From the NCBI RefSeq assembly GCF_905220565.1, contig NC_059396.1, positions 13,039,706 to 13,103,705 on the forward strand: DNA of 64,000 bases, written 5' to 3'. A program made the translations under genes and the position numbers. The notes under the pieces were generated by a model. It did not search any database, was not told the origin of the DNA, and saw only the letters and a list, made by a program, of their open reading frames with translations. The stretch is from Melitaea cinxia. Lineage: Eukaryota > Arthropoda > Insecta > Lepidoptera > Nymphalidae. Each line of letters opens with the position of its first letter. Positions within the stretch are counted from its first letter, which is position 1. Shown piece after piece: positions 56,283 to 64,000 of the stretch.

Positions 56283-58042
56283 CTGTACGTCTACCATGAG
56301 TTTCCAGAGACGATACACGTTAGCGAGTGTAGTAGAAAATTTGTATGGCAAGTTGAGCAGCGCCTCTACCGGATACTATCATTACTATATTTGGTACCAT
56401 AAGTTTTCTCAGGACAGTTAAGTTAACTACACTCGTAAATGTCATTCTAGAGCGCCGATATTTTCATACAATTCGCTACCATGAGTAACATATTTGACAG
56501 ATGTCACCCTGTTTACAGTGTTGCCGTTTTAGCCATTTTGTGGCTAGATCTAGCGGATTTTCAACGGTTTTAGCCAAAAAATAATCCATTTTAGCCACCA
56601 AAATAAATCTAGCTACTTCTGGCTGCTTTTTAGATTGTTACTACATACATATTTTTATTACTATAAAAAGTCTACCGACTAATACATACCCACCATACGG
56701 TACCAATACTACCAAACTAAAATACATAGTTAATTTTAGGTAACACCAATAATGTCCGCATTATGGCAGGAGGATTCCCGAATGAATGATTATCTTTAAC
56801 GTAATTTAGTTTCGATCGAATGAAAATAGACTGTACTGCTATTGTTGTAGTGCTTAGTTTGTTTTGCATAACGTCAATACTACTTATGTGAAAATGTCAA
56901 ACGGAGCGCAATATTGATAATGTTTACGTATACGCAATACGCATTTTTTTTTAATTAAAGCGTGTGAAACCGCGGGACACAGCTAGTGTATTCGCTACAG
57001 CTAGTATATAGTTAGTAATTCAAAGTAAAGTCGTCGTAGTTTTTTTAGGTGTATTTCAAAACTAATTCAAGTTTCAATTAACCATCAGCATAACTTAGCA
57101 TTGTGCTCCACTGAGTCACATTATGCTCTGTAATTGGAAAACGCACACTTTAGCCACTTCTAGCAGAATTTCGAAAGTGATTTATTTACAAAACTGGCAA
57201 CTTTTTTCTTTGATTTAGCCACAAACTAGATTGTCCTAACGGCAACACTGCCTGTTTAACGTTACTATTATAGTTGCGTCACTCACTTGAAAAAATCGTG
57301 CGAGAAGTTTATAATTATTAGGTTTATATACTATTTAATTGCATTATATTTGGTAGAACAAAGCCCCGTTCCTAAAACACAATTTACGATATAATAATAT
57401 TATTTTCTATATTCAATTTACGAAATAATATAATAATATAATACAAATTATACAATTTATTTATAAAATTATGATCACGATTTACGTAAATAAAGAAAGA
57501 GATAAATAACCATAACACTTAAATAAACACTTACTTTTTCATATAATCCACCATAAGTTCGAACTGGGAAGCATTAGTTCTCATTTTTTATATTTTGTTG
57601 TTTTAGAATTATTGTATAACAATTAAACAATATGATTGTTTCACAAGTGTTTGACAACAACTTAGGTTAGAAATTTAAACTGACGGAATAAATTGAAAAA
57701 ATTTAGAAGTTCTTGAGCTCGCACGAATACACTGTAATATGCTGCTTTGCATTTTTGTCGGATTATTTTAAATTTCGTTTAGACCTCACTTCATTCGAAA
57801 GTCATCATGTTTACTCTTTCTTTTTTCTATACGGAAGAAAGAGATAAAGATATTAGTAACTAATACCAATATAACGGATTTAAAACTATAAGTCTTATCG
57901 AGTGCTCGATAGACTCTATAGTGAAATTTAGAAATACTCATAATAGGTATGGTATAGATAACTATTCCTGTTGCGTTTCTACGTTTACTACTGTAGTTAT
58001 GTCATGTGCGCTTGTAACAAAAACTCATGGTAGAGGTACAGA
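56283..58042. mobile_element. TIR-bounded composite element
   Basis: CTGTACGTCTACCATGAGTT at 56283 is mirrored by AAACTCATGGTAGAGGTACAG at about 58022-58042 (one mismatch). Between them are a further CTACCATGAG at 56476, a complete hAT MITE (56516-57250) and AT-rich DNA. Either an old non-autonomous transposon received the hAT MITE, or two related short elements flank it. No transposase ORF and no clear target duplication were found. Confidence 0.45.
56516..57250. mobile_element. hAT-type non-autonomous element with 8-bp TSD
   Basis: 735 bp with inverted ends CAGTGTTGCCGTTTTAGCCA and TCCTAACGGCAACACTG, flanked by a perfect 8-bp duplication CCTGTTTA (56508-56515 and 57251-57258). Subterminal GATTTAGCCAC/TTTTAGCCA motifs recur on both arms. 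It contains a fragment ending GCGGGACACAGCTAG (near 56986), a Helitron-type 3' end, so another element was nested inside. No transposase. Confidence 0.9.
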
Positions 58043-58055
58043 AATTATTTTTTTA

Positions 58056-58369
58056 CTAGCTGACCCGGCAACCGCTGTCTTGCTGCTAAACGCTATTTAA
58101 AAATAGGGGTTGATGGTAGAGGGTTGAAAATTAAGGGGTTGTATGTATTTTTTAATGTTGTATCATAAAAAAATAGAAATTAAAAATTTTCTCTAAAAAA
58201 AAAAAAATTTAGGGGTGGACTACCCCTAACATTTAGGGGGATGAAAAATAGATGTTGGCTGATTCTCATAGATACCGGATAAGCACAAAAAATTTCATCA
58301 AAATCGGTCAAGCCGTTTCGGAGGAGTATGGCAACGAAAACTGTGACACGAGAATTTTATATATTAAGT
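58056..58369 (-). mobile_element. Non-autonomous Helitron, family C, long copy
   Basis: Minus strand 3' end CCGGGTCAGCTAG before T; the 5' end near 58369 reads CTTAATATATAAAATTCTCG (one base off the family start). Interior includes CGTTTCGGAGGAGTATGG on the plus strand and an extra A-rich segment (58180-58210). 314 bp. Confidence 0.65.
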
Positions 58370-59092
58370 TATCAGAAACATAAAAAAGTATCCTTAAAAA
58401 ATGACGTTGTCACAAGTCGTACTTAATTTCCTTGTTATATGCCCTAACAGATAAACGTGCTGTGAATGTATAAATGCTCAATAATAAAAATGCTCAAAGG
58501 AAACAATCTCGTACGCTACCGCAACCATTTGAGATCAGAATATGCGAATAAACGAGATTGTTTATGATGTTTCAACAATATCTGCTCAGTGGCTTTGCGG
58601 TTTTCTTGATATGACAAGTCCATTTATTTATGCTTACAAAATGAAAATATGAAAATTGCTTCAGTAGGTACAATTCACATATTGTGATTCAGTTTGATGC
58701 ATTGTTATTTAAGACAAATATAGTATTTATAATTACTTTATTACTGTATAAGCTACATAACTTTATTATGAATATAGGCGGTTGTTCACTCAAATCTCAA
58801 TAATATAAGAAATTATTTATAGGAGCTATAATAATAATAATACTCTTTATTGTACACCATTAAAAGAAATAGAAAAAAAAAAAAAGAAATATGTACAAAG
58901 GCGATCTTATCGCTGAAAGAGCGACCGATCTCTTCCAGACAACCTTTGGGTATAGGACACGAAATAGAAACTGCAGTTAGGAAGTAAACAAACGATTGGA
59001 ATACTCGAACAAAGTACTAATAGACAATATATAATAATAATAAACATACATAATACTTAAATATATAAAATACACACATAAATATATATATA

Positions 59093-60735
59093 CACTCGCG
59101 TGCAACTGAATCGACTCAAGCCGTATATTGGTATAAAAGTTCGATTTTTAGAAAAATGGCTTATCCGATTTTCTTGTTCTTTTTTTTTTGTTTGAAAGCC
59201 TAATCTTTTCTCTTAAAAAATGTTATACTAATGAGAAAAATCGGTTCAGTATTTATTGATAAAATTTAATTTGACAGAAATGCATAAAAAATGAAGAAAA
59301 ATGAAAACAACACATAATGAATAAAAAAATTATTTTTGATAGAAGTAAAGTAAATTAAAATTTTCAATACTTTGTATTGCCTCCCCTAGCTTTTATAATG
59401 GCTTGCATGCGATTTTTCATTTATTTTATCACTTTTTTGATAAAATCTTGAGGTATCGTATTCCATTCTTCCTCTAGCGTAGTTTTGAGCTCGACGATGC
59501 TTGATGGAGCCGTATCTCTAGCTCGCACCCTCCGTTTGAGCTCATCCCATAAATGCTCAATGTAATTCAGATCAGGACTGAGGGCTGGCCACATCATCGT
59601 CCCAATTTGCACTTCTTGAAGAAACTGGCGAGTAACACTTGCTGTATGGCACCGAGCATTATCATGCATCAATAGAAAATCTTCTCCTATGTACCCTGCA
59701 TAAGGTACAACATGATCGAGGAGAATGTTTTCCACGTACTTTTGAGCTGTTAGACCACCACTCCGACCACCACCAGGCACGAAAACAAGCTCGGTCTTCC
59801 CTTCATATGATATTCCAGCCCACATCGTGACTGAACCACCGCCATATGATACTGTTTCAGCGAAATAGCATTGCGAGAACTGTTCCCCTGGACGCCTGTA
59901 TACTCGGTCTCTTCTGTCATTGCCATGGAGACACATTCTGCTCTCATCAGTGAACAGGATGGAGCTCCATTACTCAATAGTCCAATTGAGGTGTTCACGA
60001 GCAAATTAAAGTCGGGCTTGACGGTGACCTGCGGTCAGTTTCGGGCCTCTGGCTGGCCGTTTAGGAGTTAAATTGGATTTCTTCAGCCGTCTTCTAATTG
60101 GCCACTGACTGACAGCCACTCCTCGAACCCTTCTGAGCTCCTGTTGCACATCAACGCCCGCGAGATAACGATTTCTCAACGAAGTTGAGACAATAAAGCG
60201 ATCGTCCGTCTCAGATGTGCTCTGGTGTCTATTGGTTTGTGGTCTCCGAACGAAGCTACCGGTCTCTTGAAACCTTCTGTATACTCATGAAACAGCTGAT
60301 TGGCTCAAGTTAAGTTTACGAGCGACTTGCCTTTGATTATGGCCCGCTTGCAACAAACCTACAACTTGGACCGCTCCATCTGAGATATTGTCTATTGGAT
60401 CGCGATTAAAATACTGGGAGCTTAAGGAGATGTGTACCTGTCAACGTTTGACGAGCGATTGATAAGAAAGAAATATGGGTCACGTGAGCTCTTATACATG
60501 ATTTAGTCTCGCAACTCATGGGTACCGCAACGGGTAATTTCTGTAACGCTCATGTTTGACCGTATTTATTTAAAAAGTTTTTTCATTGTTTATTTGAAAA
60601 TGGCTATATTTATGAAAAAAAAATATATGTCATTGGAATAAAAAAAACTTTTACAAAAATCAGATAAGCCATTTTCCGAAAAATCAAACTTATATACCAA
60701 TATACGGCTTGAGTCGATTCAGTTGCACGCGAGTG
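59093..60735 (-). mobile_element. Full-length Tc1-type DNA transposon
   Basis: A 1,643-bp element with imperfect terminal inverted repeats of about 79 bp starting CACTCGCGTGCAACTGAATC, flanked by TA on each side (59091-59092 and 60736-60737), the Tc1/mariner target duplication. It encodes one transposase on the minus strand (59421-60440), disabled by nonsense changes. Length and structure are those of a complete element. Confidence 0.95.
59421..60440 (-). pseudogene. Tc1 (DD34E) transposase with three premature stops
   Basis: The cut-and-paste enzyme of the Tc1 element. In one continuous frame: a helix-turn-helix region (AVQVVGLLQAGHNQRQVARK, then LNLSQSAVS), a second HTH with RRFQETGSFVRRP, and the catalytic domain: FTDESRMCLHGND (first Asp), VTMWAGISYEGK, LLMHDNARCHTA (second Asp) and SPDLNYIEHLWDELK (Glu). 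Second Asp and Glu are separated by 34 residues: DD34E. There is no frameshift; the frame is broken only by TGA at 60285-60287 and TAA at 60006-60008 and 59970-59972, where Arg and Gln codons are expected. The last 171 codons (59421-59936) are open. The start codon is not evident: a stop lies at 60441-60443 and no Met follows it before the first HTH. Confidence 0.9.
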
Positions 60736-60797
60736 TATATACACATAATAAATATATATTTTATCATACAAAGACGATATAGGTGATCATGACGTGC

Positions 60798-61613
60798 TTA
60801 GTGACAAATAATGTAGTTTAAAGTATTTTTTGAAGGAGAAGAGAGATTGAACTTGTCTAATAGGAAGAGGGAAGAGTTCCAAAGTTGGACAGCTTTCACT
60901 GAGAAGGAGTTAGAGTAATAAGAAGTAGAATGAAACGGAGTTTTAAGGATTAAATTGGTGTCAGATCGAAGGGAGCGATCATGGGTGTCGCAAAGAAACT
61001 CAAAGCGTTCCTTGAGGTAAGAAGTCACCTTCTTCAGGACGCAACAACACGCGATATAGCAGGAAGAGGATATGAGTATTCCTGCGGAAGCGGATAGGGA
61101 GCCACTTGAGTTGATTGCGGAAATTGGAGACATGGTAATATTTGTGAAGACCAAATATGAACCGTATACAAAGATTTTGTAGGCGCAAAGTTTATTTCAT
61201 TACTCCTCCTTAAGGTCGAGAAAGCAAGTATCAGCATAGTCAAGAATTGGTAGAAGGAGTGACTGTGCTAACGCAATTTTGGTGGGCAGAGGAAGGAAAT
61301 ATTGGCTGAACTCGTTCAGCTGAGGTGTCCAGGAGAGACAGTTATCACAAATCACACCGAGATTTTTCACTTTGTCACAGAAGTTAATAGCAGTTTTGTT
61401 AAAGATGACAGGTGGAACAAGTGACCAATCTATTCGACAAACTAGTTTTGGACTGCCAATTACAATTACTTGACATTTTTCAGGATTAACATTTAGTCCA
61501 TATGAGGTACTCCAACTATAGATTTTGTCCAAGTCATTATTTATCTTATTAATACATATAGGCACATCACTCAATTTAGAATGGCAGTAAATTTGAAGAT
61601 CATCTGCATACAA
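60798..61613 (-). pseudogene. Reverse transcriptase fragment, CR1-like LINE
   Basis: Begins at the catalytic motif M-Y-A-D-D-L-Q-I-Y (61613) and continues LNVNPEKCQVIVIGSPKL, then SLLLPILDYADTCF. Further parts lie in two other frames: RFIFGLHKYYHVSNFRNQLK at 61000-61188 and FSVKAVQLWNSS near 60890, the thumb and C-terminal motifs also seen in the LINE at 13713. At least two frameshifts separate them. The remainder of the RT and the endonuclease are missing. Non-functional. Confidence 0.8.
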
Positions 61614-61624
61614 GTGGAGTTATG

Positions 61625-61850
61625 TAAGTATATCTACTGCAAATTGACCGTTGATGTAAACAATTGTTGGTAAACCTTATTATATTAGTACTGGACCGAT
61701 TTTAATGAAAGTTTGCATAGAGACGTAACTGTAAAATGTAAAACAAATGCAACCAAAACTCAATGGTGATAAATTGAACTTAGTCAACTCAAACGTTTTT
61801 CTTCTGTAAATTGACGGATAAACTGACTTCGCAGCAAGGTTAAGAGAATA
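61625..61850. other. No gene seen; possible old repeat
   Basis: Contains 'actggaccgattttaatgaa' and 'tttgcatagagacgtaactg', phrases like the interiors of Helitron-type repeats, but no ends. Confidence 0.3.
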
Positions 61851-61860
61851 CGGTCATTAA

Positions 61861-62368
61861 CGTTTCGATACAGCAAGATTAGTCTATTTCAGCTACTTCC
61901 ATAGTTTAATGTCCCATGGCATTTTGCTATGGGGCAATGCGACTGATATTAATGTCATTTTTATTCTACAGAAAAGGGCTATCCGTTATATTTACAAAAT
62001 GTGATATAAAGAATCTCTGAAAAAGAAGTTTAAAGAGATCAACATCCCGACCTTTGCATCGCAGTATATTTATTAAAAGCATAATGTACATAAGGAAAAA
62101 TAGGCATTTATTTGTTAGTCGTAGTGATCGACATGCCTCAAATGATGTAACACCCTGGAACGACCACAAATTAATATTTCCTAAATGCCGGCTCAGGAAA
62201 AACAGTAATTCCTTTATAGGTATATCTATCTTAATATACAATAAGATTCCGGCTGCGTTTCAATCTCTGCCTTTACTGATGTTTAATAAAATTATCAAGG
62301 GAGCTTAATTTAGTAAAGCATATTATAACATTAATTTTAACCTTAATGGTGAAAATGCATGGGATTGA
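61861..62368 (+). pseudogene. LINE ORF2 C-terminal remnant (Jockey/CR1 group)
   Basis: From 61870 one frame reads T-A-R-L-V-Y-F-S-Y-F-H-S-L-M-S-H-G and continues ILLWGNATD, QKRAIRYIY and KFKEINIPTFASQYIY, the region after the RT domain. The frame shifts near 62080 to IMYIRKNRHLF and later IGISILIYNKIPAAFQSLPL. It ends, in a third register, K-A-Y-Y-N-I-N-F-N-L-N-G-E-N-A-W-D-stop (TGA 62366-62368). Several stops and shifts make it a clear relic. It is not the same family as the LINE on its left. Confidence 0.7.
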
Positions 62369-62396
62369 ATAAAGCTCGACCAGGCTATGTCTATGA

Positions 62397-62555
62397 TCGG
62401 GGTGAGGTGGCGAATGCTAGCGCGACCCCATCTCGCCCCACCCAGGCGGACGACTGCTCACACGTGGTGGTTTTCTAGTTAGTAGGAGTCTGATATAACC
62501 CTCTGGCGCCCCTGCACCGGAGGGTATCCATGATGGATTTCCCCAAGTAAAAAAA
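62397..62555 (+). mobile_element. Short poly(A) retroposon with 14-bp TSD
   Basis: A 159-bp insertion bounded by GGCTATGTCTATGA at 62383-62396 and 62557-62570 and ending in AAAAAAAA. Sequence includes GGTGGCGAATGCTAGCGCGA, ACCCAGGCGGACGACTGCTC, GTGGTGGTTTTCTAG and GGAGGGTATCCATGATGGAT. No coding region. A 5'-truncated LINE 3' UTR or a SINE with poly(A) tail; the partner is unknown. It landed just after the stop codon of the older LINE remnant. Confidence 0.85.
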
Positions 62556-62649
62556 AGGCTATGTCTATGACCCACCCTGTAAATAGATACAGTAAAAAAT
62601 GTTGTGAGCAGTCCTCTGCCTTTTTTTCTCTCGAACTACACTAGGGACA

Positions 62650-62745
62650 TTCATCATCATCAGTTCAGCCTATCGCAGTCCACTGCTGGAGAAAGGCCTC
62701 CACAAGTTCGCACACAAAATGGCGTGATCTCATAACAAAAAAAAA
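62650..62745 (-). repeat. SINE-1 3' fragment
   Basis: Minus strand: GCGAACTTGTGGAGGCCTTT, CCAGCAGTGGACTGCGATAG, GCTGAACTGATGATGATGAA. Upstream of it, GATCACGCCATTTTGTGTGC matches the SINE-1 ACGCCATTTTTGGCGCG region. 5'-truncated; no target duplication recognised. Confidence 0.7.
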
Positions 62746-62875
62746 ATTTAGAAAAAACGTTTACATAACATGATACCGTTGTTGGGACATCCTTTTAAGT
62801 AAGTGTTTTACCTGTGTCAGGATGTCCCGCTCTCCCATGTTCATACCTTTAAAATAATAACTTAACTGTGTTTGA

Positions 62876-62878
<3 letters not shown>

Positions 62879-62936
<58 letters not shown>
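62879..62936. repeat. (TG)n microsatellite
   Basis: Pure TG dinucleotides, nearly 60 bp. Confidence 0.95.
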
Positions 62937-62938
<2 letters not shown>

Positions 62939-62944
62939 TGTTGT

Positions 62945-64000
62945 ATTTAGTATGTTTCTAGGTAATTACTTCAAGTAAAGCCTCAGTCTCTTCATAATTT
63001 TGTTTTGTAAGCCATTCAGTTAGTAATTTTTTTAAGTTTGTAAGAATTTAAAGAATATATTTTTAGCAATATATGTTTCATTTACAATGTTTAATCTTCT
63101 TTTTGTTTTAGTACTAACATCTATACTCGCTCAATGTACACTTTAAGTTGCCACCCCTAACATTTGTTTAATTCATTTTAAATAAATAAAAGACGAACAA
63201 ACAATTTTTACATTGGAGCAATAACGAACAAACAAGGAACAAAGAATTAAAAGTAAAAAAAGTTCAAAAATCGAAAATAGTGGGGCCAAATTCAGGTGCC
63301 CGAAACAATACACCTGCATAAATCTATCAAACAGAACATGAACTTATGAGTGTACGATCTAGATTTAACATCGTTCACAAAATGGATACTTAATTACTGA
63401 CTAAAATTTTTTCACATCTTGAGAACATCTTAAAATTACATATTATATTATTACTGTAATTCCCATGTTAACCCAACCCATATGTCGTCTGTAGTCTTGA
63501 CTATTATGTTCTGACATTAATTTTTGAACGCATTACGAGATTTTGACAGTTCGCAGCTGAATGTTTGCTGAACAAGTTTTATTACAATTAAGTGCCGTAA
63601 AACCAAAATTTCTGTACTTCCAACAAACAAGTACAACTACAAATTGAATTAATGTAAACAAGCAAACTATATTATGTTTATGTAAATATTACGATTAATA
63701 ATCGCAACATGATCCAGGTAACTGCCATTGTTTATCGACATTAGAAGTACGATTAATCGACATATTGTGTACATACATTTGAGCGATACACTTTCGACCT
63801 GTGTTGTTTTCTAATATTCCACGGTTAATTTGAAAATTAATAACATAACTACATATAATTATTAACGATAAAGTACATAATGGTTTGACATTTTCCAATA
63901 TGGCTTACTTCTATCTTTCGTTTAAAGGAAGAATTATTTGTTTTTAATACATGTTACTATGTATTGTTATTAGTATACATTGATTAAAACACATAAATTT
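62945..64000. other. AT-rich stretch, no gene seen
   Basis: No ORF beyond 67 codons and no element termini recognised up to the window end. Confidence 0.4.

Larger units (their letters stand above)
58836..61620 (-). mobile_element. CR1-like LINE interrupted by Tc1
   Basis: A LINE copy read on the minus strand: 5'-truncated at the RT catalytic motif (about 61617), coding remnants down to 60798, then a 3' UTR that is interrupted at 60736 by the Tc1 element and resumes at 59090, with GACAACC/GGTTGTCTGGAAGAGATC, GCGATAAGATCGCCTTTGTAC and TACAATAAAGAGTA ending in (TTA)n at 58836. Same family as the LINE at 13199. The nesting fixes the order: LINE first, Tc1 later. Confidence 0.8.

Noticed and set aside
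59639..60071. Plus-strand ORFs inside the Tc1 element
   Set aside because: Antisense shadows of the transposase, whose frame with DD34E residues explains the sequence.

Overview
This window is a gene-poor, AT-rich stretch of an insect nuclear genome, most likely a moth or butterfly. The case for Lepidoptera is the repeat content. There are many 3' ends of RTE-type LINEs carrying the tail CCTATGTCCAGCAGTGGACT, two SINE families built on such tails, non-autonomous Helitrons (5' TC, 3' CTAG, placed between A and T), CR1-like and R1-like LINE debris, and Tc1, hAT, pogo and Ginger-type DNA transposons. I recognise no complete host protein-coding gene. The window is best read as intergenic or intronic DNA, with possibly one promoter or first exon (about 4020-4650).

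Layout: 1-9 kb is mostly unique AT-rich DNA with a CpG-rich island (4020-4650), a full-length tRNA-derived SINE (5488-5815) and a 118-bp tandem array with GATGGCGG motifs (8083-8680). 10-17 kb holds a SINE with target-site duplication (TSD), three Helitron-type repeats, a 0.9-kb palindrome-rich transposon (11969-12867), a CR1-like LINE on the minus strand (13199-15068) and a Helitron split by a SINE (16238-17154). 17-24 kb is quiet except for an RTE fragment, a hAT MITE (20029-20246) and an unassigned 87-codon ORF (23121-23384). 24.8-25.9 kb is a Ginger-type transposon with an array of about 20-bp palindromes at each end. 33.0-34.7 kb is a decayed pogo element. 35-38 kb has a 229-bp tandem duplication, an element starting with a tyrosine-recombinase-like ORF, and two Helitrons. 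41.7-43.6 kb is a LINE with a long intact reverse-transcriptase ORF. 45.2-45.9 kb is the GC-rich 3' end of an R1-like LINE. 48.7-51.7 kb holds a 983-bp Helitron, the second, inverted copy of the palindrome-rich element, and a chimeric SINE/LINE. 56.3-58.4 kb contains nested TIR elements including a hAT MITE. 58.8-62.6 kb is a CR1-like LINE interrupted by a full-length Tc1 (59093-60735), then another LINE fragment with a young short retroposon after it.

How the parts relate: the autonomous elements here (RTE, CR1, R1-like, Tc1, pogo, Ginger) are broken. The cleanest insertions with perfect TSDs are non-autonomous ones (SINEs, MITEs, Helitrons, 5'-truncated LINE tails). Both SINE families end in sequence that still encodes the last residues of RTE LINE proteins (EAYVQQWTAIG or EAYAQQWDITG), as expected if they borrow LINE machinery through a shared 3' tail. 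The most unusual structures are the Ginger-type element with eight subterminal palindromes per end and the paired CCCGA element with 72-bp internal repeats.

All assignments come from reading the sequence and memory of the families. No database search was run.
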